Shown: one piece after another, positions 9,546 through 20,022 of the stretch
Numbering within the stretch: the stretch's first letter is position 1
Layout: every line of letters begins with the position of its first letter
NCBI GenBank assembly: GCA_963773945.1
Contig: CAVZDD010000003.1
Span: 372,001 to 436,000 of the forward strand
Direction of reading: 5' to 3'
Length of the DNA: 64,000 bases
Origin: JAKIWV01 sp963773945
GTDB lineage: Archaea > Thermoplasmatota > Thermoplasmata > Lutacidiplasmatales > UBA184
Position numbers and translations under genes: made by a program
The notes under the pieces: model-generated
Told to the model about the DNA's origin: nothing
What the model saw: only the letters and a program-made list of their open reading frames with translations
Database searches by the model: none

Positions 9546-9606
9546 ACCCCTTCCAGCCTCCGGCCCGGCGGCCGGGTCGTAACCCGGTCGCGCGCGGGAA
9601 CCAACG

Positions 9607-9616
9607 CCTTTAACCT
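9607..9616 (+). promoter_or_regulatory. TATA-like box of the SAH hydrolase gene
   Basis: CCTTTAACC sits about 31-40 nt before the GTG at 9647, a spacing that predicts a short leader or leaderless transcript. Confidence 0.4.
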
Positions 9617-9646
9617 CGGGCCGTTCTGCCGGCGCGCGGTGCGTCG

Positions 9647-10879
9647 GTGACGGGAAACCTGGAGCTCGGACGGCTCAAGATCGCCTGGGCTCGGAATCAC
9701 ATGCCCGTCCTGGCCGCCATCGAGCGTCGCTTCGTAACCGAGCGACCTCTCGCGGGCAAGCGGATCTCCGCGGTGCTCCACGTGGAGGCGAAGACCTGCG
9801 TCCTGGCGCTGACGCTCAAGGCCGGGGGCGCCGACGTCCGACTCGCGGGAGGCAACCCGCTCTCCACCGACGATGACACCGTGGCGGCGCTCGTCGAGGC
9901 CGGGGTCCCAACCTGGGCCCGGAAGGGCGAATCGATCGAGGAGTACAACGCCGGCATCCAGGCCATGCTCGACTTCAACCCCGAAGTGATCGTCGACGAC
10001 GGAGCCGACCTCGTCGCCCTCGCCCATACGGCCCGTAAGGACCGGGGACCCATCCTCGGGTCGACCGAAGAGACCACGACCGGCGTCACGCGACTGCGGG
10101 CGATGGAGAAATCGGGAGCCCTCCACTGGCCGGCGATCGACGTCAATGATGCGTCCATGAAACATCTGTTCGACAACCGATACGGGTGCGGCCAGTCCTT
10201 CCTGGACGGCCTCTTCTCCGCGACGAACCTGTTGGTCGCCGGACGCACCTGCGTCGTCGCGGGATACGGCTGGGTCGGCAAGGGGATCGCCTCCCGGCTC
10301 CGGGGAGTGGGCGCCGACGTCATCGTAACGGAGGTGGACCCGGTGCGCGCCATCGAGGCCCGGCTCGAAGGGTTCCGCGTCCGTCCGATGCTCGAGGCCG
10401 CCGCCGAGGCGGACGTGATCGTGACCACGACCGGCAACCGCGGGATCGTGGGCGCGGAGCACCTGAAGGTCATCAAGGACGGGTGTCTGTTGGCCAACAT
10501 GGGACACTTTGACGTCGAGATCTCGAAGCCCGACCTCGCCGCGATGGCGACCCACCGGGCGATCGTCCGGCCCAACGTCGAGGAATACCGGTTCGGCGAC
10601 GGACGGAAGGTCTACCTGCTCGGCGACGGACGGCTGATCAACCTGGCCGCCGGCCAAGGCCATCCGGCGGAGATCATGGACCTCAGCTTTGCACTCCAGG
10701 CCCTCTCGGTCGAGTACATCGTCCGTCACGGGACGGAGCTTTCGGCACGGGTCCACCCGGTGCCCGCCGAGCTGGACCACGCCGTGGCCGAGGCGGCGCT
10801 CGGGCCCCTCGGCATTGGCATCGACCGAGCCACGGCGGACCAGACCCGCTATTCCCAGAGCTGGACCGAGGGAACATGA
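9647..10879 (+). CDS. ahcY: S-adenosylhomocysteine hydrolase
   Basis: Hydrolyses S-adenosylhomocysteine to adenosine and homocysteine, renewing the methyl cycle; 410 aa, normal for archaeal enzymes. Diagnostic segments include the N-terminal ISAVLHVEAKTCVL and LAGGNPLSTDDD, the catalytic-region GSTEETTTGV, the DNRYGCGQS loop, the NAD-binding VAGYGWVGKGIA, and the C-terminal Lys/Tyr region ending DQTRYSQ (usual consensus DKFRY). GTG start at 9647 follows a TATA-like box. The gcvH start codon overlaps its stop (ATGA at 10876). The homocysteine made here could feed the transsulfuration genes at 985-3547. Confidence 0.95.
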   Translation: MTGNLELGRLKIAWARNHMPVLAAIERRFVTERPLAGKRISAVLHVEAKTCVLALTLKAGGADVRLAGGNPLSTDDDTVAALVEAGVPTWARKGESIEEYNAGIQAMLDFNPEVIVDDGADLVALAHTARKDRGPILGSTEETTTGVTRLRAMEKSGALHWPAIDVNDASMKHLFDNRYGCGQSFLDGLFSATNLLVAGRTCVVAGYGWVGKGIASRLRGVGADVIVTEVDPVRAIEARLEGFRVRPMLEAAAEADVIVTTTGNRGIVGAEHLKVIKDGCLLANMGHFDVEISKPDLAAMATHRAIVRPNVEEYRFGDGRKVYLLGDGRLINLAAGQGHPAEIMDLSFALQALSVEYIVRHGTELSARVHPVPAELDHAVAEAALGPLGIGIDRATADQTRYSQSWTEGT

Positions 10880-11274
10880 ACGACCCCTCGGCAACGCCCG
10901 AAGAGCTTCGCTATACCGCCGATCACGAGTGGTTCCGACCGGATGGCGCCGACGTCCTGGTCGGGATCACCGACCACGCTCAGCGGCAACTGACCGACGT
11001 CGTCTTCGTCGACCTCCCCGCGGTCGGGAAGGCCGTCGCCGCGCACGGGACCGTGCTGACGCTGGAATCGGTCAAGACCGTCTCGGACGTCTACGCCCCG
11101 GTCGCCGGTACCGTGAGCGCCGTCAACGACCAGCTCAAGGGCCACCCCGAGCTGGTCAACCAGGACCCCTACGGCAAGGGTTGGCTATTCCGGCTCCAGC
11201 CCACCGCTCCTTTGAGTCCCTCGGAGGGACTGTCCGCCGCCCAGTACCGCGCCCAGGTCGAGGCGACGCCCTAG
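10876..11274 (+). CDS. gcvH: Glycine cleavage system H protein
   Basis: Lipoyl-carrier protein of 132 aa that shuttles the aminomethyl group between P, T and L proteins. The lipoyl-lysine is Lys67 in the motif ESVKTVSD. The N-terminal YTADHEWF and the C-terminal NQDPYGKGWLFRL are family hallmarks. ATG overlaps the SAH hydrolase stop by 4 nt, so the pair is one operon. The other glycine-cleavage genes are not in this window. Archaeal H proteins can also serve as general lipoate carriers. Confidence 0.93.
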   Translation: MNDPSATPEELRYTADHEWFRPDGADVLVGITDHAQRQLTDVVFVDLPAVGKAVAAHGTVLTLESVKTVSDVYAPVAGTVSAVNDQLKGHPELVNQDPYGKGWLFRLQPTAPLSPSEGLSAAQYRAQVEATP

Positions 11275-11286
11275 GCGAAAGGGCCG

Positions 11287-13194
11287 TTACTTCCCGTCAA
11301 AGACCGGCTTGCGGCGTTCGAGGAACGCCGTCATGCCTTCGGTCCGGTCGTGGGTCGCGAAGGTGTGTCCCGACGATTCCCCCTCGAGGCGGAGCGCGGA
11401 GTCCATCGAGGAGTCGACCGCCCGGTTCACGACACTCTTTACCCACTGCACCGCCAGCGGCGCACGCTCCGCGATGAGCTGAGCAATCCGGGCTACGTCC
11501 TCGCGCACCGCATCGGCCGGAACGACCCGGGTGACGATCCCGAGGGCGAACGCCTCCTCCGCGGTGATGTCCTCGCGCCCCGTGTACACGACGTACTTCG
11601 CGTTCGCCCGGCCGACCAGCCGGGTGAGCCGGCTCGCGCCGCCCCACCCGGGGTGGATACCGATCTTCACCTCGGGCAGGCCGATCCGTGCCCCGGCGGC
11701 TGCCACGATGAAATCGCAGGCCAATGCGAGCTCGAGGCCTCCGCCGAGGGCGTATCCCTCGACGAGGGCGATGACAGGGGTCCGGAACTCCTCGATGCGT
11801 TTGCAGACCGCCTGACCGGCAAAGCCGAACGCGCGACCACCGGCGATGTCCTTGCCCACCATCTCGGCGATGTCCGCCCCGGCGGCGAATACGGGGGAAC
11901 TTCCGGCCAGGACGACGACCCGCAGTTCCGGAACCTCAGCGAGCGCGCTGAAGGTCTGCTCGAGCTGCTCCAAGACCTGGGAGTTGACAGCGTTGAGGAC
12001 CTCGGGACGATCCAAGAGGACCCAGGCGATCGGCCCGTCCCGTTCGACGCGGACGAGGCGCAGCGGCCAACGGTTCTCCCCGGCGCGGACGCGGGCGTGG
12101 AGCTCCGGCGACACCGGGAAGTTTCCCGGGAAGCGGGCGGCGTAGGCTTCCACGTCGTAGAGTGCGGTGCCGAGGCCGAGATCCGACATGAGTCCGAAGG
12201 GGCCTTTCGCCCACCGGAGTCCGACCACGGCGCCCCGGTCCGTGGCCTCCGGCGTTGCGACCTTTTCCTCTACGAGTCGCGTGGCGATGCCGAAGACCAG
12301 CCCGCGGAACCGTTCCCGAACCGCCTGCGCCCGGTCGGGCTCCGGAGTGGACGCCTTCCAAGGCCACGGGGTGCCCTTTTCGAACTGATGTTTCAGGAGC
12401 GACGTGGGCGCGTATGCCGCGCCGAAGGCTCGCTCGAGGGAGCCCATCGAATGGAACGCGATCGGGACGCCGGTCGCGTTCATGAGCTCGAACGGACCCA
12501 ACTTCGTTCCGAACAGCTCGCGACCGACCGCTTCGATCGTCGCCATGTTTGCCACCTCTTCCTCGGCGAGCCGCGTCGCCTCGTTCAGGTAGGGTACGAA
12601 GAAACGATTGACGGCGAATCCCGCCCGGTCGGCAGTGTGAATCGGGATTTTCCGGAGGCGATACGAGACCGCCTCGAGCGCCGCGATGGTCGCTGCCGAG
12701 GTTCGGGCGCCTCCCACCACCTCGACCAGCCGGTTGATCGCCGCGGGATAGAAGAAGTGGAGTCCCGCGAATCGCTCGGGGTACGGGAACGATTCCTGCA
12801 GCCGCGTGACGGAGAGCGACGAGGTATTCGTCGCGACGATCGTGTCGTCGGAGACGATCGGGGCCAGTTGGTCGAAGAGCGCCCGCTTGACCTTTTCTTC
12901 CTCGAAGACGGCTTCGACCACCAAGCGGGCCTGTCCCGTCACCGCGGTCACATCCGTGGAGAAGAAGATCCGGCCGAGCACGGCATTCCGTTGCTCGGCG
13001 GTGAGTTTCTTGCGCTCGACGGCCCCGGTCAACGTGGTCTCGATTCGTTCCCGCGCCTTCCCGACCAGCACTTCGGTGAGGTCGTAGAGTCGGACCGAGT
13101 ACCCGGCCTGGGCGAACGTCTGACCGATACCGCTGCCCATGTTGCCCGCCCCGAGCACGGCGACAGGACTCCCGGGAGGCACCATTACGCCCAT
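11287..13194 (-). CDS. 3-hydroxyacyl-CoA dehydrogenase / enoyl-CoA hydratase fusion
   Basis: Bifunctional beta-oxidation (or hydroxybutyryl-CoA pathway) protein of about 635 aa, with the dehydrogenase first and the hydratase second, an order known from archaea. The Rossmann motif VAVLGAGNMGSGIG opens the protein. The catalytic His and Glu of HAD enzymes are in HFFYP and RLVEVV. The hydratase half (from about residue 375) keeps both catalytic glutamates, in GGGLELALACD and LPEVKIG. ATG at 13194 is chosen because it directly precedes the NAD fold and follows a TATA-like ATAAGA element at about 13250; the frame is open to 13242. A 12-nt gap separates it from the convergent gcvH end. Confidence 0.9.
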   Translation of the reverse strand: MGVMVPPGSPVAVLGAGNMGSGIGQTFAQAGYSVRLYDLTEVLVGKARERIETTLTGAVERKKLTAEQRNAVLGRIFFSTDVTAVTGQARLVVEAVFEEEKVKRALFDQLAPIVSDDTIVATNTSSLSVTRLQESFPYPERFAGLHFFYPAAINRLVEVVGGARTSAATIAALEAVSYRLRKIPIHTADRAGFAVNRFFVPYLNEATRLAEEEVANMATIEAVGRELFGTKLGPFELMNATGVPIAFHSMGSLERAFGAAYAPTSLLKHQFEKGTPWPWKASTPEPDRAQAVRERFRGLVFGIATRLVEEKVATPEATDRGAVVGLRWAKGPFGLMSDLGLGTALYDVEAYAARFPGNFPVSPELHARVRAGENRWPLRLVRVERDGPIAWVLLDRPEVLNAVNSQVLEQLEQTFSALAEVPELRVVVLAGSSPVFAAGADIAEMVGKDIAGGRAFGFAGQAVCKRIEEFRTPVIALVEGYALGGGLELALACDFIVAAAGARIGLPEVKIGIHPGWGGASRLTRLVGRANAKYVVYTGREDITAEEAFALGIVTRVVPADAVREDVARIAQLIAERAPLAVQWVKSVVNRAVDSSMDSALRLEGESSGHTFATHDRTEGMTAFLERRKPVFDGK

Positions 13195-13298
13195 CGAACG
13201 GACCACCGAGCGGGACCAAGGTCTCGCGTCGCCGCGCGACATCGGTCGGGCAGATAAGAACCCGGCGGAGGCACCCGGCGCGATTCCCTACGAGGAGG

Positions 13299-13308
13299 CG
13301 ATAAGAAC
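13299..13308 (+). promoter_or_regulatory. TATA-like box of the GNAT gene
   Basis: CGATAAGAAC lies 21-30 nt before the GTG at 13329, which fits a leaderless transcript. Confidence 0.4.
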
Positions 13309-13328
13309 GCCGGTCCGCTCGCGAGTTC

Positions 13329-14191
13329 GTGCCATCGACCCCCGAGGACCACCATGCGATCGAGACCGCGCTCCGCGAGGAGCGTGAGCTCGTGCTCAGT
13401 TTGGGGGGCTATGCCATCGAGTTGGCCGGTGGCGTGCTCGTGCTCAACGAACGAATCCCGGTGCCGAGGTTCAACTTCGTGCAGTACATTCGGCTTCACC
13501 GGAACCGTCAGTCCGCCTTTCTCGAACGGGCCCTCGACCATTACTTCCAGCGGGCGCTTCGACCGTCCATCAGAGCGGAGCCGCCGGTGCCCGACTTCCT
13601 CGACGCGTCGCTCCGGCACCTCGGATTCCGGCCGGCCCCGGACTCGTGGTCCCTCTTGCTCCACCGAGGACCGGAACGTTCCGCTCCGACCGACTCCCGG
13701 TATGAGGTCCGACCCGCGACCGGGGACGAGCTTCCGCTGATCGCCCGATTCTGGACGTCCGACGTGGAGCGCGATGAGTTCCTGCGCGCCTTGTCCGTAG
13801 CGCTCGTTCACCCCAACCCGGAGGAGAACCTTGTACCCGTGATCGCGCTGCGGGAGGGGCGACCGGCCTCCGCGGCGTTGTTCCACCGCTTTCGGTCGTC
13901 CGTGGGGATCCACGGCGTCGTCACGCAGCCCTCGGAGCGGGGCCAAGGGGCCGCGACGGCCCTCGTCGCCGGGTTGTTGAACGGTCCGATGGGGTTCGGC
14001 GAGGCCGCCCCTTTCGCGATGTGGTCGGACAGTCCTCGGCTCGACCGCCGGTTGAAGGACCTGGGCTTCGAAGTGGCCGTGCGCTACTCGGTTTACGAAC
14101 TGCCCCGAGACGCAGAACTGAGCCTGCCTCCCAGCGGCGCGCCGACACCTCCTCGATGGCGCCCGCCGCGTCGGAAGGTCCAGAAGGCCGA

Positions 14192-14195
<4 letters not shown>
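13329..14195 (+). CDS. GNAT-family N-acetyltransferase
   Basis: Protein of 288 aa with a GNAT fold in its C-terminal half (about residues 120-270). The acetyl-CoA pyrophosphate-binding motif is QPSERGQGAATAL at about 200-212, preceded by the beta-strand IHGVVT. The first 115 residues are not recognisable and might be a second degenerate GNAT domain. Acceptor substrate unknown. GTG start at 13329 matches the TATA-like element 21-30 nt upstream. The end overlaps the convergent PEP synthase gene by 4 nt. Confidence 0.7.
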
Positions 14196-16528
<2,333 letters not shown>

Positions 16529-16530
16529 GG

Positions 16531-17544
16531 CTACGTCCGACGCAAAGTGTACGCCACGAGATCGGCCTGAGGCGAGTAGGGGTGAACCAGACGGCTCTCG
16601 AGGCAGGTCCAATCCGCGCCGGACCCGAGTTGGCGCACGAGCGCGATTCCCCGCATCGAATGGTCCGCGCGCGGGGTCACCTCGTAGTAGTGTACGGTGC
16701 CGCCGGGCGCTACGGCGGCGCTCACCGAGGGGAGGTACTTAATTCCTTCGTGGGGAAGGTTGAGCACGACGCGGTCCGCGGTCCCGGCTGCCTTGAGGAA
16801 CTGCTCGACCGACTCGTTCCGAGCCTCGATCCGACCGGCAACGCGGAGACGTTCGGCATTCTCGCGCAATAGGGCGATTGCGGCCGGGTTGGAGTCGACC
16901 GCCACGATGCGTTCTGCCAACCCCCGCCGAGCAAGGGTCAGAGCGAACGGTCCGATCCCACAACACAGATCCCACACGGTCTCCGCCGGACGTACCTCGG
17001 ACGCAACGCGGGCATGTTCCCGCGCCAGCCGGGGAGAGAAGTAGGCGACCTCCGGGTCCACGACGAACTCGAGCCCATTCTCCCGATAGTGAGTGCGCCA
17101 CGGACCCGTCCCGGCGAGCGGAGCAAGCTGCCGGAGCCGGGACGTCCCGTGGACCCCCAGGTCTCCCCCGACTCGTCGAGCCCCGGGAACGAACGCGAGG
17201 AGGGCGGCGCCGATCTCCGCCGCATGCGGTGTGAGTTCCGAGGGCAGTCGGACGAGAACGATGTCTCCGATGACGTCGAAGGCTCGGGGTAGTAACGCCT
17301 GAAGGTCGGGAGTTAGGTGGAGCAGCTCACGGTAGGACCGGGGAGGAGCCGCCTTCGATGGCAGCTCCCGTTCCTCGACCCGGGTGTGTTCGAGGGGGGG
17401 TTCCGGGAGGGATTCGACAGGGAACGCTACCTCGTGTTCCGCACGGATGGCGCGCACGTCCCTCCGGAGGATCCCGAGGCGATGTAGGGCCTGGCGCACG
17501 TTTTCCGCTTGTTCGGGAGGGGCCAGGACGACCCAGGTCCTCAT
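16531..17544 (-). CDS. Trm5/TYW2-family tRNA methyltransferase
   Basis: Class I SAM-dependent methyltransferase of 337 aa, most like archaeal Trm5, which makes m1G37 in tRNA. A less conserved N-terminal region is followed by VDPEVAYFSPRLAREHARV, a Trm5-type helix and strand. The SAM-binding motif DLCCGIGPFAL is at 192-202, and the catalytic NLPHEGIKYLP is at about 262-272 (Trm5 signature N-L-P). A TYW2-like wyosine role is the alternative. ATG at 17544 overlaps the apgM stop by 4 nt. The gene sits between two glycolytic or gluconeogenic genes and is presumably co-expressed with them. Confidence 0.86.
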   Translation of the reverse strand: MRTWVVLAPPEQAENVRQALHRLGILRRDVRAIRAEHEVAFPVESLPEPPLEHTRVEERELPSKAAPPRSYRELLHLTPDLQALLPRAFDVIGDIVLVRLPSELTPHAAEIGAALLAFVPGARRVGGDLGVHGTSRLRQLAPLAGTGPWRTHYRENGLEFVVDPEVAYFSPRLAREHARVASEVRPAETVWDLCCGIGPFALTLARRGLAERIVAVDSNPAAIALLRENAERLRVAGRIEARNESVEQFLKAAGTADRVVLNLPHEGIKYLPSVSAAVAPGGTVHYYEVTPRADHSMRGIALVRQLGSGADWTCLESRLVHPYSPQADLVAYTLRRT

Positions 17545-18818
17545 GGGGAAGGACTCGCGGGCACCCCGGCCCACAGCTGCCGGAGCACGTCCTTCCCGAG
17601 TATCGTTCCCAGCGGGCCGCCGGAAGGTTCCGCCCCAAACTTCGGGGTTCCGCCCGATGGAGCGACCCCCGCACCGACCAATAGGAACGGCACCGGGTCG
17701 TCGGAATGACGTTTGAGTATCGCCGGCGTGGCATGGTCGGCCGTCACCGCCACCCGCGTGGTGGTCCAGTCGAGTTCCTCCACGAAGGGCCCGAAGAACG
17801 ACCGGTCGATGTCCTCGACGATCGCCTGCTTCTTCCGGGCGTCCCCGTCGTGGCCGGGCTCGTCGGGTCCCTTGAGATGAATGTAGACGAACGGAAAGTC
17901 GCGAAGTGCTTGCCGTGCGACCCGCGCGCGCTCCGCGAGGGCCGCTGCGCGGTCGGCTCCCATCGGCCCCACATAGATGTCGGCGAGGCCCAGCAGCTTC
18001 GCGATGCCTCGCTCGACTGGCATCTCGGTGACCGCCGCCCCTTGGATGCCGTGCTTCACGGAGAAAGGGGTCCGTGGGACTGCCGGGAGCGCGCCGGCGT
18101 TGCGAAGCAGCACCGCGTTGGCGAACTGTCCCCCCCGCATCGCCCTTCGAGCGTTGACCCGGTGCCCTGCCAGGAGCCCCGGGACCTTCTCCAGCCATTC
18201 GTTCACCGCCGACGCAGTACGGGCGGCGGACGGGTCGGCATTCAACGGCTCGACCTTCAATGGAATCGGCTCCGCCGCGATGCGTGCGTGGCCCATCCCG
18301 CCCGTTCGTTCGTAGAAGGGGTCCGAGTTGGAGATCTCCGCGGACAGGGGAACGCCGTCGGTCGGGTGCAGCCACAGCACGCCGCGGTGGCCGATCGTTG
18401 GACGCAATTCCGCTCGCACATGCTGGTCCGTGAGGAGGTCCGCGTCGTTGATCGAACGGGAGAGGTCGGCCGCTTCCGCGGTGCTCAACGAACGCCCCAC
18501 GCGGGAGTCCAGGATCGCGCCGTCCCCACCGGCCGTGGCGAAGTTGGACCGAAGCGCCACGTCGCCGGGTGCCAGGGGAACGTCCACGCCGAGCGCTTCA
18601 AGGACACCGCGGCCGGGGGAGTCGATCGCCGGGTCGTATCCAAGCAGCGCCATGACGCCGGCATCGGATTCGGGCGCGATGCCGGGGCCGATCAGCATGA
18701 CTTGGCCCACGACGCCGTGGGAAGCCAGGCGGTCGAGATGGGGCGTTTGGGCCGCGACGATCGGGGATTCGTTGTTCGTGTCCGGGTGGGGCCGGTCGCC
18801 CAAACCGTCGAGAATCAC
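17541..18818 (-). CDS. apgM: 2,3-bisphosphoglycerate-independent phosphoglycerate mutase, archaeal type
   Basis: Alkaline-phosphatase-superfamily enzyme interconverting 3- and 2-phosphoglycerate; 425 aa, close to archaeal aPGMs. Metal-binding and active-site segments include ILDGLGDRP at the start, PGIAPESDAGVMALLGYDP, LKGPDEPGHDGD and TADHATP. GTG 18818 is the only recognised start codon upstream of the DGLGDRP strand, leaving an unusually short N-terminus. A TATA-like box 48-56 nt upstream is shared with the divergent gene at 18872. First gene of the operon with trm5 and ppsA, which links two gluconeogenic steps. Confidence 0.93.
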   Translation of the reverse strand: MILDGLGDRPHPDTNNESPIVAAQTPHLDRLASHGVVGQVMLIGPGIAPESDAGVMALLGYDPAIDSPGRGVLEALGVDVPLAPGDVALRSNFATAGGDGAILDSRVGRSLSTAEAADLSRSINDADLLTDQHVRAELRPTIGHRGVLWLHPTDGVPLSAEISNSDPFYERTGGMGHARIAAEPIPLKVEPLNADPSAARTASAVNEWLEKVPGLLAGHRVNARRAMRGGQFANAVLLRNAGALPAVPRTPFSVKHGIQGAAVTEMPVERGIAKLLGLADIYVGPMGADRAAALAERARVARQALRDFPFVYIHLKGPDEPGHDGDARKKQAIVEDIDRSFFGPFVEELDWTTTRVAVTADHATPAILKRHSDDPVPFLLVGAGVAPSGGTPKFGAEPSGGPLGTILGKDVLRQLWAGVPASPSP

Positions 18819-18865
18819 GAGAGCAAAGCGGAGAGACGAGTCCGGCGTGGTGTCGCGCTCCCTAG

Positions 18866-18874
18866 CCTTATATG
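18866..18874. promoter_or_regulatory. Bidirectional TATA-like element
   Basis: CCTTATATG lies between apgM (minus, start 18818) and the zinc-ribbon membrane protein gene (plus). Read either way it resembles an archaeal TATA box. For the plus gene it would place transcription start near 18895, past the first ATG at 18872. Confidence 0.45.
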
Positions 18875-19960
18875 GGGAGCCCCAGTCGCTTCTCCCCGGC
18901 CTTGAAGCTACGCGACTCGATTAAGGCTTTCGTCGCCAAACCGCTCGGTCGCATCGCGCTTCTGATATTCATCGCACTGTGCCTTTCTGGCTCCGCCATC
19001 TACCTCGGTTACCTCATCGCGATCCCGGTCTTCTTGCTCGTCGGCCTCGCGCTTCCGATCTTCTTGGGCTGGACGCGTCCCCGAACGCTCTTCCTGGTCG
19101 GACTGGCGTCGCTGTTGGTCGCCGGGCCGATCGTGACAGCCGGCACGGTGAACTTGCTGCTCACCCCCTCCCCGGCCGTGAACGGACAGGTGTTCGCGAC
19201 CCACACCGAGTCCGTGATGCAGAACGCAACCGTTCATCCCTACAGCAGCGCCGGGGCTGCCAATTTCACCTTCTCCGTCGACGTCAATCCCGCCTTCCTG
19301 CCGAGCGGCAGTCACGGCGAAGTACTTTGGATCGACTTCTTCCTCAGCACCTGCCCGAACGCGCTCTCGAACAACTCTAGCGCCTGCGGGGGCCTCGGAG
19401 CCTACCCTTACCACTTCCAGAACTACTCCTACATGAGCGCCGGACGCCAAACCGTGTCGTTTCCAGAGCACGTCGGAGGTGTCAACGTCTGGTGGTGGAC
19501 GATAGGGGCGGCCTATGTCAACTCTACCAATGTGACGACCTGGACCTATCTTCTGCCGGGCAACGGGTACGTCACCGCCGAAGGACCGGTCACCGGTGAC
19601 TACCTTTCGATCTACACCCTGATCCTGCCGGCGATTTACTTTACGGTCTTCATCTATCCCGGACTCGTTTTCTTCCTCGGTCTCCTCGTATACTTGTTCC
19701 TCAAGATGCGGCAGCGGCGGCGCTCCGGAGGCGCGCCGTCGGTCCCGGCCCCATCCGTTCCGTCGACGGAGGCCCCGGTGGAGGGCAGGACGCTCAGCAA
19801 GCCTAGCACGTCGGCCCCCTCGAGACCCGAGCTGGCCTGCCCCAAGTGCGGTGCGGTGGTCTACGCGGGGGAGAGTCGCTGCTGGAAGTGCGGGACCCAG
19901 CTTACGCCGATGGAGGCCCCGACCCCCGAGGACGAACCCCTCCCGTCGAGCAAGCCCTGA
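18872..19960 (+). CDS. Membrane protein with extracytoplasmic domain and C-terminal zinc ribbon
   Basis: Up to 362 aa, family not recognised. There are two to three N-terminal TM segments (about residues 25-85), an exported Asn/Ser/Thr-rich domain (about 95-245), a further TM at about 250-275, a Pro/Ser-rich linker, and a terminal zinc ribbon with CPKCG and CWKCG (about 328-350). The layout repeats that of the large protein at 6185-9545: outside domain, TM, cytoplasmic zinc ribbon. ATG 18872 lies within the TATA-like element, so an in-frame TTG at 18902 (LKLRDSIKAF) may be the true start. Confidence 0.68.
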   Translation: MGSPSRFSPALKLRDSIKAFVAKPLGRIALLIFIALCLSGSAIYLGYLIAIPVFLLVGLALPIFLGWTRPRTLFLVGLASLLVAGPIVTAGTVNLLLTPSPAVNGQVFATHTESVMQNATVHPYSSAGAANFTFSVDVNPAFLPSGSHGEVLWIDFFLSTCPNALSNNSSACGGLGAYPYHFQNYSYMSAGRQTVSFPEHVGGVNVWWWTIGAAYVNSTNVTTWTYLLPGNGYVTAEGPVTGDYLSIYTLILPAIYFTVFIYPGLVFFLGLLVYLFLKMRQRRRSGGAPSVPAPSVPSTEAPVEGRTLSKPSTSAPSRPELACPKCGAVVYAGESRCWKCGTQLTPMEAPTPEDEPLPSSKP

Positions 19961-20022
19961 TTCGACGGCGAATCCGCCGTCGAAGACCGTCATTCGGCCG
20001 TCCCGCGGGAAGCGTCGCGGGT

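Noticed and set aside
9545..9646. GC-rich hairpin after the surface-protein gene as a terminator
   Set aside because: Imperfect stem in a generally GC-rich region and no following T run, so it cannot be called.
11350..13257. Open frame of 635 codons on the plus strand opposite the beta-oxidation fusion gene
   Set aside because: It is the antisense shadow of a gene with clear catalytic motifs. Its own translation is Arg/Asp/Gly-rich low-complexity with no recognisable fold. Similar antisense frames elsewhere (e.g. 4766-6127, 9386-10894, 49694-51073) were dropped for the same reason.
17545..18375. Upstream extension of the Trm5 frame inside apgM
   Set aside because: Shadow of apgM in another frame. 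The Trm5 family start is at the ATG overlapping the apgM stop.
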